From positions 2,191,169 through 2,255,168 of the forward strand of contig NZ_KN525716.1 in assembly GCF_000789235.1 (NCBI RefSeq): a stretch of 64,000 nt of DNA, written 5' to 3'. The position numbers were made by a program, and so were the translations under genes. A model generated the notes under the pieces. That model had not been told where the DNA came from, made no database searches, and was given only the letters and a program-made list of their open reading frames with translations. Below are positions 54,172 to 63,041 of the stretch, piece by piece; position 1 is the stretch's first letter; the number at the start of each line of letters is the position of its first letter. This DNA comes from Wocania ichthyoenteri Th78 (GTDB taxonomy: Bacteria > Bacteroidota > Bacteroidia > Flavobacteriales > Flavobacteriaceae).

Positions 54172-55401
54172 ATGTTGCGTTGGGTTATTTTTGTGCTGTT
54201 CTATTTGTTTATATTATTCTATAGCTTTCAAGCTATAAAAACAGTTACTAAAAGTTCTTGGGTTTATTATGTGTTTTTTGGGATAGCCATAATAATTTTA
54301 GGTAACTTTTTATTTCAATTTTTATCATCTTCAGAAGGGCGTGTATTAAGCCCTACAAAAAGTTATGCTTTTGGGTTTTTATTAGCGTTTATGTCTTTTG
54401 GATTAGTTATTATTCCTGTGCTATTAGGTGAAGACATCATCAGATTCGTTTTAGGGCTGTACGATAAATTGGTAACTACTAAAGCGTCTTTTTATCTCCC
54501 ATCTAGACGTAAATTTATTAGTCAAGTAGCAATAGGTTTGGCAGCAATTCCCTTTACATCACTTTTGTACGGTATGTATCGTGGAAAATATAGATTTAGA
54601 GTTTTAAATTACACCTTACACTTTGAAGATTTACCAGAGGCTTTTGATGGGTATAGAATCACGCAAATCAGCGATATCCATTCAGGAAGTTTTGATGATA
54701 AAGAGAAAATAAAATATGGTGTTAATTTAATAAAAGAGCAAAACTCGGATATTATTTTATTTACTGGCGATATGGTAAACAACAAATCCTCTGAAATGAC
54801 AGACTGGAAAGATTTGTTTAGTACATTAAAAGCAAAAGACGGTGTGTTTTCGGTTTTAGGAAATCACGATTATGGAGATTATGTGGATTGGCCTTCACCA
54901 GATGCTAAAACTCAAAATTTAGAAGACTTAATTAAACTGCAAAAAGAAATGGGTTATGATTTGCTTTTAAATGAAAGTAGATTTATTGAAAAAGATGGGC
55001 AACGCATTGCTCTTGTGGGTGTTGAAAATTGGGGTGCAGGCGGATTTAAAAAAGCAGGTGATTTAAAAAAAGCAGCTCAAAATGTTGATAAAGATGATTT
55101 TAAAATTCTATTGAGTCATGATCCCTCGCATTGGGAACAGCAAGTTATTAAAGACGATTATCATTATCATTTAACATTAAGCGGACATACACACGGGATG
55201 CAGTTTGGTATAGAAATTCCAGGTTGGATAAAATGGAGTCCTGTAAAATGGCGATATAAATATTGGGCTGGTATTTATAAAGAAATGGGACAATATATAA
55301 ATGTTAATAGAGGGTTTGGTTATTTGGGGTACCCAGGGCGTGTAGGGATTTGGCCAGAAATAACTGTTATTGAGTTAAGAAAAGGAGTAAAAGACGCATA
55401 A
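54172..55401 (+). CDS. Membrane-anchored metallophosphoesterase
   Basis: The 409-residue protein has three N-terminal helices (~1-88) and a twin-Arg-like segment SRRKFISQVAIGLAAIPF. A calcineurin-like domain follows with D168/H170 (SDIHSG), D200 (GDMVN), N231/H232 (GNHDYGD) and H339/H341 (SGHTHG), a full metal site. The family includes the lipid-phosphate hydrolase YkuE. A TATCTTTG -7 box sits 12 bp before the ATG, giving a very short leader. Confidence 0.9.
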   Translation: MLRWVIFVLFYLFILFYSFQAIKTVTKSSWVYYVFFGIAIIILGNFLFQFLSSSEGRVLSPTKSYAFGFLLAFMSFGLVIIPVLLGEDIIRFVLGLYDKLVTTKASFYLPSRRKFISQVAIGLAAIPFTSLLYGMYRGKYRFRVLNYTLHFEDLPEAFDGYRITQISDIHSGSFDDKEKIKYGVNLIKEQNSDIILFTGDMVNNKSSEMTDWKDLFSTLKAKDGVFSVLGNHDYGDYVDWPSPDAKTQNLEDLIKLQKEMGYDLLLNESRFIEKDGQRIALVGVENWGAGGFKKAGDLKKAAQNVDKDDFKILLSHDPSHWEQQVIKDDYHYHLTLSGHTHGMQFGIEIPGWIKWSPVKWRYKYWAGIYKEMGQYINVNRGFGYLGYPGRVGIWPEITVIELRKGVKDA

Positions 55402-55541
55402 ACGTTAGCAAATGTTGTAATTATTACAAAATTGTTTATATTTATAATTAAGTATTTCAGCTTGGTTTAAATGGTTGATTTTCAAACTAAATAAAAAATT
55501 GTAGGTTTGTAATACTTTAGATTGATTTAAAACATTAAGAT

Positions 55542-55838
55542 ATGTCAAAATTTGGGGAACTTATCGATGTAGATATTCCTGTTTTGTTAGACTTTTTTAC
55601 AGAGTGGAATGAGCAATCTACAGCTATGCACCCTGTGCTTCGAGATGTTGCTGCTGCTTTAGGCGATAAAGCAAAAGTGATAAAAATTGATGTTGAAAAA
55701 AACGAAGAACTTGCTGAAGCTTTAAGAGTGAAAGGTTTGCCAACACTAATTATTTATAAAGATGGCGAAATGAAATGGCGCCAAAGTGGTGAGCAAGATG
55801 CTAATACACTTATTGGTATTATTCAGCAATACGTTTAA
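55542..55838 (+). CDS. Thioredoxin-fold protein lacking the catalytic cysteines
   Basis: The 98-residue protein follows the thioredoxin pattern (VLLDFF-x-EWNEQSTAMHPVLRDVA, KIDVEKNEELAEALRVKGLPTLIIYKDGE, cis-Pro in GLPT). However, the usual WCGPC is replaced by WNEQS, and there is no Cys in the whole protein. It therefore cannot do dithiol chemistry. A binding or chaperone-like role is inferred. Confidence 0.85.
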   Translation: MSKFGELIDVDIPVLLDFFTEWNEQSTAMHPVLRDVAAALGDKAKVIKIDVEKNEELAEALRVKGLPTLIIYKDGEMKWRQSGEQDANTLIGIIQQYV

Positions 55839-55863
55839 TTAACTCTTTATTAATATTGATTTT

Positions 55864-55939
55864 TTCGTCATTCTGAACTTGTTTCAGAATCACATTTGAA
55901 TAAATCATGAGACCTTGAAACAAGTTCAAGGTGACGAAT
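55864..55939. repeat. Long imperfect inverted repeat
   Basis: The left arm begins TTCGTCATTCTGAACTTGTT, and the right arm read in reverse begins TTCGTCACCTTGAACTTGTT. They lie between the convergent thioredoxin-fold and deacetylase genes. The element would form a long hairpin and may end both transcripts. Repeats of this wording are widespread in flavobacteria as I recall. Confidence 0.7.
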
Positions 55940-55943
55940 ATTT

Positions 55944-56654
55944 TTAATCTATAGATTCAAAACGATATCCTTTCTCACTAAAATATTCTAAAACCTTTGG
56001 TAAAGCATATTGCATATTTTTTGAAGCTTTAACACTATCATGGAAAACTATAATACTTCCGTTTGTAGTTTTAGAAATCACATTATTTAAGCAATTCTCA
56101 TTAGAAACAGTAGCGTCCCAATCAAAAGACAACACATTCCACATTATTATTTTGTAACCTAATTCGATTAGTTGTTTGCCTTGTTTTGGTTTTATTTGTC
56201 CGTAAGGTGGTCTAAAAAGTTTTGGGTTCAGAATTTTTAGTTCTGCACTTCGACATGGTTTATCTTGAACGCAGTCGAAAGACTCAGTGTGACAAGTTTT
56301 AATTTGAGAATTTATAACATTTTGCGCTTCAAAAATATTCTTTAAATAATCTTTTGTTTTGGTTTTCCAACCCTTAATATGATTGTGTGTGTGATTACCA
56401 ATAGCATGCCCATCATTTAATATATCCTGAAAAATATTAGGATGCTTTTCAATATTATTACCAATGCAAAAAAAAGTGGCTTTGGCATTGTATTGTTTTA
56501 AAACATTTAAAGTCCAATTTGTTATTTCTGGTGTTGGACCATCATCAAAAGTAAGGTAGATACTTTTGTTAGTTGTAGGGATGTCCCAAATATAATTCGG
56601 AAACATCCTTTTAACTAGTGTTGGCATTTTTACAGGTGTTAAGGTCATGCTCAT
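55944..56654 (-). CDS. Polysaccharide deacetylase (NodB-type) with in-frame repeat insertion
   Basis: The 236-residue protein has NodB motifs TFDDGP (D37, D38), GNHTHNH (H88, H92), RPPYG (~148-152) and a C-terminal IVFHDS. It removes N-acetyl groups from a sugar polymer. Residues ~119-138 (KTCHTESFDCVQDKPCRSAE) are foreign to the family and map to a repeat element at 56241-56300 that is in frame. The insertion lies in a loop before RPPYG, so the enzyme may remain active. No signal peptide is evident. Confidence 0.85.
   Translation of the reverse strand: MSMTLTPVKMPTLVKRMFPNYIWDIPTTNKSIYLTFDDGPTPEITNWTLNVLKQYNAKATFFCIGNNIEKHPNIFQDILNDGHAIGNHTHNHIKGWKTKTKDYLKNIFEAQNVINSQIKTCHTESFDCVQDKPCRSAELKILNPKLFRPPYGQIKPKQGKQLIELGYKIIMWNVLSFDWDATVSNENCLNNVISKTTNGSIIVFHDSVKASKNMQYALPKVLEYFSEKGYRFESID
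56241..56300. repeat. Dispersed repeat inserted in frame in the deacetylase gene
   Basis: On the minus strand the ~50-bp element reads from GTCACACTGAGTCTTTCGAC to CATGTCGAAGTGC. It has inverted ends (CACT...TCGAC / GTCGA..GTG) and adds about 20 codons without a stop. It shares the CACTGAG and TCGA words with the repeat at 3850-3910. Confidence 0.7.
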
Positions 56655-56667
56655 GCCTTAATCCGAA

Positions 56668-59600
56668 TTAATTAGCGGTATCTAGTTGTAAACTATTGCT
56701 ATCTATAGGAATATCTAAATCAGTATGTTGCTGTTCTTCTTCAAGTTCATCGTCACCATAAAAATGTTTAAACAGTTTTAAGTAATTGTTAAAAATATCG
56801 CCTTCGGTTTCAGCAAAATCTATATCATATTCAACTAAAACATCAACAAGACCTTTATAGCGTTGAATGTCTGTATAAATGTCTTCAAATAAACGTTCTT
56901 GATTTTCAACTTTTAACCCACTGTAATAGTTTAAGTTTTCTTGATATTTATTTGCAACTTCTTTAAATAATTGTTGCGCTTTTTCTTTATTTCCTACTTC
57001 ATAATATCCGCTAATATAAGGTTCTAAAAGTGTGTAAAAACCAAAGTATTCAACAGGCATATTAGTCATGGCTATGTCTGCAATTTCTTCAGCTTTATCT
57101 AATTTGTCTTCATTAATAAGTTGCTCCATCAAACGTGCTAAATTCCCTCGATACGTAATGGAGTTTTTACGAGTTTCTACATCATGGTAAATGTCTGAGC
57201 TACCACTATTCCCCCAATCCCATTTTTTAACTTTTTCGTACATAAAATCACTGTCAACTCTACCCATATCAAAGGGGTTTGCTCTATCAACAGGCGTTTT
57301 AATAGGTACTAATTTGTAGCACATGCCATCAAGTTGAAGGTAATCTTTCATCCAAATATAATCGTCTTCAGCAAAAGCACCTCCGGTGAAATATATAGGA
57401 CGTTTCCATTCATTATTGGCAACAATATCGAGCATTAAAAGACGATTTTTGTAAATAGCACTTTCTTTTATTTTAATATCAATATAAGGCACGATTTTAT
57501 CGGCATCTTTAGGTTTTACAATACCGTATTTTAAAGCGTTTGCTTTGTTAACAGGTATTCTTAAATTATCTGTTGGTAAATAATTAGCATTCAAATCTTG
57601 ATTTCTTACTTGCGAAACATCTACTTCTTGTTGTTGAAGTATATACTTGTATTTTGATCTAGGATTATCACTAGCAATAAAGTTTAATGCTTCTTTTATT
57701 TCTAAAGTATCTTTTATAACAGCTTCTTTTATAACGTAATCGTTAGTGCCATATTTATAATCATTATGTGTTAATTGTGAAGGAATAGGGTCGCTTTCGT
57801 AAGCTTTACGTTTCATTTGGTCGATGTACCAATCGGTTTGAAATAAACTGGTGTTTACTACGCGTACATCGGTTCTGTAGCCTTCAATTTCTTGGGCGTA
57901 CCAAAGGGCGAACGTATCGTTATCGCCAATAGTAAATAGTATGGCATTTTCATCACAAGAATCTAAATATTTTCTAGCCATAGATCGAGCAGTGTATTTA
58001 TCAGATCTATCATGGTCGTCCCAATTGTTTGCAGCTAAAATTCCAGGGACTAAAATTAAACATGCTATAGTTATAACAGGTACTGCTAGTTTTGAAGGTA
58101 AATATTTTTTAAGCACATCGTAAATAGCATAAACCCCAAAACCAATCCAAATGGCAAATACATAAAATGAACCTACTACTGAGTAATCGCGTTCGCGAGG
58201 TTCAAATGGGCGTACATTGGTGTAAAACTGAATGGCCAACCCTGTAAACAGGAAAAATACGAGCATGATCCAAAAGGTTTTTTTGTCTTTATTAAAGAGG
58301 AAAAACATACCGATAAGCCCTAAAATTAAAGGTAAAAAGTAATAGGTGTTTCGAGCTTTATTGTTTTTTACATCGCTCGGTAAATTATCTTGCGAGTAGC
58401 CTAAATGCCATTTGTCAATAGGTTTTATACCGCTTATCCAATTGCCATGATTGTCGTAACGCCCTTGAATATCGTCTTGCCGTCCTGTAAAATTCCACAT
58501 AAAATAACGCCAATACATATACCCGAGTTGGTATTCTAACATATAAAGAATGTTTGATCCCAATGAGGGTTTTTCAATATCGATGTAACTTTTAAATCGT
58601 TTTAAAAAATTGTTATAATCTTCGTAATCTACATTGCCTCGAGCAATATCATTTTTAAAATCTGATACCGCTTTACGGAGCTCGTTTTGCATTTGGTAAT
58701 CTGGTTTTAGTTTAAAATCTAAAAACCCAGAAAACATCATGTAATTTTCGGCATGTTCTGCACTCCACATTCTAGGAAGAACAGCAGCATGTTTAGAATT
58801 GTAATTTTGCTTGGCGTTTTTATAGTCGTTTACAATAACGTATTCGCCTTTTTCTTTGTCTTTTTCGTATTTAGGTTTATCGTCCGTATACGGGTTGTTT
58901 TCATCCAAATAAGCGTATTGATCTGTAAATAATGGTCCATAAAACAAGTGTGTTTCTGGGTATTGTTCTAAGTTATAATAGGCTAATAATTCTCTGGCAC
59001 TCGATGGGTTGTTTTCATTAATTACCACATTGGCATTGGCGCGAATAGGTAACATTAACCATGTGGAAAATCCAATAACAACAAAGGTTAAACAAAGTAT
59101 ACCTGTGTTTAAATGTGTGTATTGTTTTTGTCGCGTGTACTTTAATGCATAAAAAATAATAGCGACCAATAATAAACCTGCAATAACAGATCCTGAGTTA
59201 AAAGGAAGTCCGATAGTATTCACAAAAAATATTTCAAAAACACTAAAAATCTTAAGAATATTTGGCGCTAATAATTTAAAGACAAATAGTAAAATACCAA
59301 CCGAAACCACATTAGCAATTATGAAATTTTTAACCGTAACCGTTTTATAATTTTTAAAGTAGTAAATAAGTCCGATAGCAGGAATGGTTAGTAAGCCCAT
59401 AAAATGCACCCCAAACGATAAGCCAATAACGAAAGCAATTAAAATAAGCCAACGGTTTCCGCGTGGTTCGTCCATGTCTTGCTCCCAACGTAAGCCCAAC
59501 CAAAATAACACTGACATAATTAAAGTAGCCATGGCGTAAACTTCGGTTTCAACAGCATTAAACCAAAACGAATCGGTAAATGTAAACGCTAAACTGCCTA

Positions 59601-59979
59601 CTAAACCACTACCTAAAATAGCCATAGTTTGTTGTGAGTTTAAATCTTTACCGTTGTTAACAAATTTTTTCAACAGCAAAGTAATCGTCCAAAACATAAA
59701 TAAAATAGTGAAAGCACTAGCCACAGCACTCATCATATTCATCATCCAACCTACTTGAGAAGGCTCAAAAGCAAACATAGAAAAGAACGCTCCCATCATT
59801 TGAAATAAAGGGGCCCCTGGTGGGTGACCAACTTGCAATTTTGCCGAGGTTAAAATGTATTCACCTGCATCCCAAAAACTTACCGTAGGTTCTACTGTTA
59901 AACTATATGTAATAAATGCAATTAAAAAAGAGAACCATCCTAAGATAGTATTCCATTTTTTAAAGTTTAAATGTGCCAT
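56668..59979 (-). CDS. DUF2723 multi-pass membrane protein (GT-C-like)
   Basis: The 1103-residue protein opens with SLTVEPTVSFWDAGEYILTSAKLQVGHPPGAPLFQMMG, the DUF2723 signature. It is similar in layout to GT-C glycosyltransferases such as protein O-mannosyltransferases (acidic residues in the first loop). About ten to twelve helices cover the N-terminal 300 and residues ~525-640, followed by a ~450-residue soluble part with helical repeats at the end. The glycosyltransferase role is inferred from the fold family. Confidence 0.85.
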   Translation of the reverse strand: MAHLNFKKWNTILGWFSFLIAFITYSLTVEPTVSFWDAGEYILTSAKLQVGHPPGAPLFQMMGAFFSMFAFEPSQVGWMMNMMSAVASAFTILFMFWTITLLLKKFVNNGKDLNSQQTMAILGSGLVGSLAFTFTDSFWFNAVETEVYAMATLIMSVLFWLGLRWEQDMDEPRGNRWLILIAFVIGLSFGVHFMGLLTIPAIGLIYYFKNYKTVTVKNFIIANVVSVGILLFVFKLLAPNILKIFSVFEIFFVNTIGLPFNSGSVIAGLLLVAIIFYALKYTRQKQYTHLNTGILCLTFVVIGFSTWLMLPIRANANVVINENNPSSARELLAYYNLEQYPETHLFYGPLFTDQYAYLDENNPYTDDKPKYEKDKEKGEYVIVNDYKNAKQNYNSKHAAVLPRMWSAEHAENYMMFSGFLDFKLKPDYQMQNELRKAVSDFKNDIARGNVDYEDYNNFLKRFKSYIDIEKPSLGSNILYMLEYQLGYMYWRYFMWNFTGRQDDIQGRYDNHGNWISGIKPIDKWHLGYSQDNLPSDVKNNKARNTYYFLPLILGLIGMFFLFNKDKKTFWIMLVFFLFTGLAIQFYTNVRPFEPRERDYSVVGSFYVFAIWIGFGVYAIYDVLKKYLPSKLAVPVITIACLILVPGILAANNWDDHDRSDKYTARSMARKYLDSCDENAILFTIGDNDTFALWYAQEIEGYRTDVRVVNTSLFQTDWYIDQMKRKAYESDPIPSQLTHNDYKYGTNDYVIKEAVIKDTLEIKEALNFIASDNPRSKYKYILQQQEVDVSQVRNQDLNANYLPTDNLRIPVNKANALKYGIVKPKDADKIVPYIDIKIKESAIYKNRLLMLDIVANNEWKRPIYFTGGAFAEDDYIWMKDYLQLDGMCYKLVPIKTPVDRANPFDMGRVDSDFMYEKVKKWDWGNSGSSDIYHDVETRKNSITYRGNLARLMEQLINEDKLDKAEEIADIAMTNMPVEYFGFYTLLEPYISGYYEVGNKEKAQQLFKEVANKYQENLNYYSGLKVENQERLFEDIYTDIQRYKGLVDVLVEYDIDFAETEGDIFNNYLKLFKHFYGDDELEEEQQHTDLDIPIDSNSLQLDTAN

Positions 59980-60146
59980 AAAATCTATGTTTGTTTGCTT
60001 GGGCGAATTTAATAATAAATATGAAACGAGACATAACTATTTAGTTTGTCTTAACATAAAACAATAATACCGTTGCTGTTAAGTATAAAATGTAACTGTT
60101 TTTTTAGGGAAACGTTAAGTATTCAAAATTATTTTTTAAAAAATAC

Positions 60147-60176
60147 TTGCGCAAAGCATTTATTGTATTAAATTTG
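60147..60176 (+). promoter_or_regulatory. Promoter of tRNA-Gln
   Basis: TTG (60147-60149), a 19-nt spacer and TAAATTTG (60169-60176) match the Bacteroidota consensus, 17 bp before the tRNA 5' end. Confidence 0.8.
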
Positions 60177-60193
60177 CATCCTCAATACCAGAA

Positions 60194-60266
60194 TGGCCTA
60201 TGGTGTAACTGGCAACACGTTGGTTTTTGGTACCAAAGAGTCTAGGTTCGAGCCCTAGTAGGCCAA
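60194..60266 (+). tRNA. tRNA-Gln (anticodon TTG)
   Basis: The acceptor stem TGGCCTA pairs with TAGGCCA. The anticodon stem TTGGT/ACCAA holds loop TTTTGGT with anticodon TTG, and the T-arm has GGTTCGAGCCC. CCA is not encoded. Confidence 0.96.
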
Positions 60267-60267
60267 C

Positions 60268-60298
60268 AAAAAAGTCTTCCTTTAAGGAAGACTTTTTT
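60268..60298. terminator. Terminator after tRNA-Gln, shared with the convergent usp gene
   Basis: AAGTCTTCCTT and AAGGAAGACTT flank one base, with A- and T-runs outside, so it can act on both strands. Confidence 0.85.
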
Positions 60299-60313
60299 AG
60301 TTTTAAATGATTT

Positions 60314-61138
60314 CTAAATCTTAAAAGTAATTACAGGCCGTTTAGCATGATTAACTAAATCTTCACTAATACTACCATTGAAAAAATGAGAAATGCCTTG
60401 TCTGCCATGGGTACTCATGCCAATTAAGTCGGCATTTATAGATTGCGAAAAATTCATAACCCCTTTCTCAATACTTAAATCGTTATAAATATTGATGGTG
60501 TATTTAGAGAAAGCAAAATCTTCGGTAAACTTTTTCATTCTATTATTTGCCTTTGCCGATGTCACAAATTTATTAGGTGTATTTACCATAAGTAAATGCA
60601 TTTTAGCACCTAAAACTTCAGCAAAACTTAGAGCTTTTTTATAAGATGTTTTGCTTTCATCTTTAAAATCGGATGCAAAAACAAAATCTTTAACCTTGAA
60701 TTTTTTATGTTCATTTTTAATAACAAGCACTGGGGTTTCTGATGTGCGAACAACTTTTTCGGTATTACTTCCTACAAGCATTTCTCTTAAGCCACTTACG
60801 CCGTTAGAGCCCATTACAACTAAATCTATGTTGTGTTTTTTACACGTTTGAAAAATACCTTTAAATATTTCATGCAAATCAACATGCTCATGTATTACTA
60901 AGCCTTTTAAGTAGTCTTTTGTTTTTAATGCTTCAAACTGTTTATGAGCTAATTTCATAAAATAAACAGCTTCAGGCAAGTTGTTATAAGAGCTTAAAGC
61001 ATCAACTTTATGCATTGGGATTTCTACTATGTGAAGCAAATAAATTTCGCAATTATGAGTCTTAGCTAACTGAGCAGCAACTTTTAAAGCGTTTTCAGCC
61101 TGTTCAGAAAAATCTGTAGGGACAAGTATTTTTTTCAT
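60314..61138 (-). CDS. Universal stress protein with two UspA domains
   Basis: I start at the ATG at 61138 (MKKILVPTDFSEQAENALKVAAQLA, 274 aa), since the longer frame adds 18 unrelated residues. The first UspA domain ends with VVMGSNGVSGLREMLVGSNTEKVVRTSETPVLVIK, which contains the ATP-binding G-x2-G-x9-G(S/T) pattern. The second ends with GMSTHGRQGISHFFNGSISEDLVNHAKRPVITF. It is likely a stress or starvation protein. Confidence 0.92.
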   Translation of the reverse strand: MKKILVPTDFSEQAENALKVAAQLAKTHNCEIYLLHIVEIPMHKVDALSSYNNLPEAVYFMKLAHKQFEALKTKDYLKGLVIHEHVDLHEIFKGIFQTCKKHNIDLVVMGSNGVSGLREMLVGSNTEKVVRTSETPVLVIKNEHKKFKVKDFVFASDFKDESKTSYKKALSFAEVLGAKMHLLMVNTPNKFVTSAKANNRMKKFTEDFAFSKYTINIYNDLSIEKGVMNFSQSINADLIGMSTHGRQGISHFFNGSISEDLVNHAKRPVITFKI

Positions 61139-61203
61139 GGTTTTTATATTTGAGATGCTTATAAATTTATAAATTAATACTTTATAAATCAATTAAAATA
61201 TTA

Positions 61204-61265
61204 TATATTTGCACCGTTGAAAGGCAAAATTAAGATAATGAGGGGACGGAAAGTCCCCTCTTTTT
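61204..61265 (+). promoter_or_regulatory. Leader of rimP-nusA-infB: -7 box and terminator-like hairpin
   Basis: TATATTTG (61204-61211) fits the -7 consensus. Downstream, GAGGGGAC (61240-61247) and GTCCCCTC (61253-61260) form a perfect 8-bp GC-rich stem with a GGAAA loop. TTTTT follows, ending 9 bp before the rimP ATG. In form this is an intrinsic terminator inside the transcribed leader, so it may attenuate the operon. No antiterminator fold is obvious by eye. Confidence 0.65.
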
Positions 61266-61274
61266 ATACTAAAA

Positions 61275-61736
61275 ATGTTTAAAAAAACGGTTACAGATTT
61301 ACTTGAAACTGCACTAATTGAGAGATCAGATTTATTTCTTATTGATTTTTCTATTGATAGTAGTAATCATATCAAAGTCATTATAGATGGCGATAATGGC
61401 GTTTTGGTTGAAGACTGTATGTTTATCAGCAGAGCGATAGAGCATAATTTAGATAGAGAAGAACAAGATTTTTCTTTAGAGGTTATGTCTTCTGGTGCAA
61501 CAGCACCATTAGTACATAATAGGCAGTATAAAAAAAATATAAATAGAACGCTAGAAGTAAGAACAAATTCTGAAAGAATAGAAGGAATTCTTGCTGAAGC
61601 TACCGAAGATGCCATTATATTAAAATGGAAAGTTAGAGAGCCAAAGCCAATAGGAAAAGGCAAAGTAACTGTAAAGAAAGAAGCAAATATTGCTTATAAA
61701 GATATTGTAGAAGCAAAAGTTATGATTAAATTTTAA
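61275..61736 (+). CDS. rimP: Ribosome maturation factor RimP
   Basis: The 153-residue protein has the IKVIIDGDNGVLVEDCMFISRAIEHNLD region and the SSG-APL stretch of the family (EVMSSGATAPL). A C-terminal SH3-like domain follows. It helps 30S assembly. nusA starts 9 bp after its stop. Confidence 0.93.
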   Translation: MFKKTVTDLLETALIERSDLFLIDFSIDSSNHIKVIIDGDNGVLVEDCMFISRAIEHNLDREEQDFSLEVMSSGATAPLVHNRQYKKNINRTLEVRTNSERIEGILAEATEDAIILKWKVREPKPIGKGKVTVKKEANIAYKDIVEAKVMIKF

Positions 61737-61745
61737 TTCAGATTT

Positions 61746-62978
61746 ATGGAAAATGTAGCGTTAATTGAATCATTTTCAGAATTCAAAGACGATAAGTTAA
61801 TTGACAGAGTAACGTTAATGGCTATTTTAGAAGATGTATTTAGAAGTGCCTTAAAAAAGAAATATGGAGATGACGATAATTTTGATATTATTGTAAATCC
61901 AGATAAAGGCGATTTAGAGATTTGGAGAAATAGAATAGTGGTTGCCGATGGCGAAGTTGAAGAACCAAATCAAGAAATTTCATTAACTGAAGCTCGTAAA
62001 ATTGAGCCAGATTTTGAAGTAGGTGAAGATGTATCTGAAGAAGTAAAACTTATAGATTTAGGGAGACGTGCTATTTTGGCTTTGCGTCAAAACCTTATTT
62101 CTAAGATTCATGAACACGATAACACCATAATTTATAAGCAATTTAAAGATTTAGTGGGAGAGATTTATACAGCAGAAGTGCACCATATTCGTCACAGAGC
62201 TGTTATTTTATTAGATGATGATGGTAATGAAATTGTGTTGCCAAAAGACAGACAAATTCCTTCTGATTTTTTTAGAAAAGGAGATAATGTTCGTGGTGTA
62301 ATTGATAGTGTAGAGCTTAAAGGTGCTAAACCAACTATTATTATGTCTAGAAGCTCACCTAAGTTTTTAGAAAAATTATTTGAGCAAGAAATTCCAGAAG
62401 TTTTTGATGGCTTAATAACCATTAAAAATGTAGTAAGAATTCCTGGTGAAAAAGCAAAAGTAGCTGTAGATTCTTATGATGATAGAATTGATCCAGTTGG
62501 AGCTTGTGTAGGTATGAAAGGTTCTAGAATTCACGGCATTGTTCGTGAGTTAGGTAACGAAAATATCGACGTTATAAACTACACCAACAATATACAATTA
62601 TATGTAACCAGAGCATTAAGTCCAGCTAGAGTAACTTCAATTAAATTAAATGAAGAAACAAAACGAGCTGAGGTTATTTTAAAACCAGAAGAAGTAAGTA
62701 AAGCTATTGGTCGTGGTGGTCATAACATTCGTTTGGCGGGTCAATTAACTGGTTACGAGATAGATGTATTTAGAGAGGGTGCAGAAGAAGATGTAGAATT
62801 AAGAGAGTTTACTGATGAAATTGAAGGATGGATTATAGAAGAGTTTAGTAAAGCTGGACTAGATACTGCTAAAAGCATTTTAGAACAAGATGTAGTAGAT
62901 TTAGTTAAAAGAACAGACTTAGAGGAAGAAACAATTAATGATGTTATTAGAATTCTAAGAGAAGAATTCGAAGAATAA
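61746..62978 (+). CDS. nusA: Transcription termination/antitermination factor NusA
   Basis: The 410-residue protein has the N-terminal RNA-polymerase-binding domain (~1-130), an S1 domain (~135-200) and two KH domains (VGACVGMKGSRIHGIVREL and AIGRGGHNIRLAGQLTGYEIDVF). There are no C-terminal acidic repeats, as is normal outside Proteobacteria. Confidence 0.96.
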   Translation: MENVALIESFSEFKDDKLIDRVTLMAILEDVFRSALKKKYGDDDNFDIIVNPDKGDLEIWRNRIVVADGEVEEPNQEISLTEARKIEPDFEVGEDVSEEVKLIDLGRRAILALRQNLISKIHEHDNTIIYKQFKDLVGEIYTAEVHHIRHRAVILLDDDGNEIVLPKDRQIPSDFFRKGDNVRGVIDSVELKGAKPTIIMSRSSPKFLEKLFEQEIPEVFDGLITIKNVVRIPGEKAKVAVDSYDDRIDPVGACVGMKGSRIHGIVRELGNENIDVINYTNNIQLYVTRALSPARVTSIKLNEETKRAEVILKPEEVSKAIGRGGHNIRLAGQLTGYEIDVFREGAEEDVELREFTDEIEGWIIEEFSKAGLDTAKSILEQDVVDLVKRTDLEEETINDVIRILREEFEE

Positions 62979-63041
62979 ATACCAATTTAATTTTATGATT
63001 GAATGGGTATAATATATATTTGAGTATTTTAAAGGCAATTT

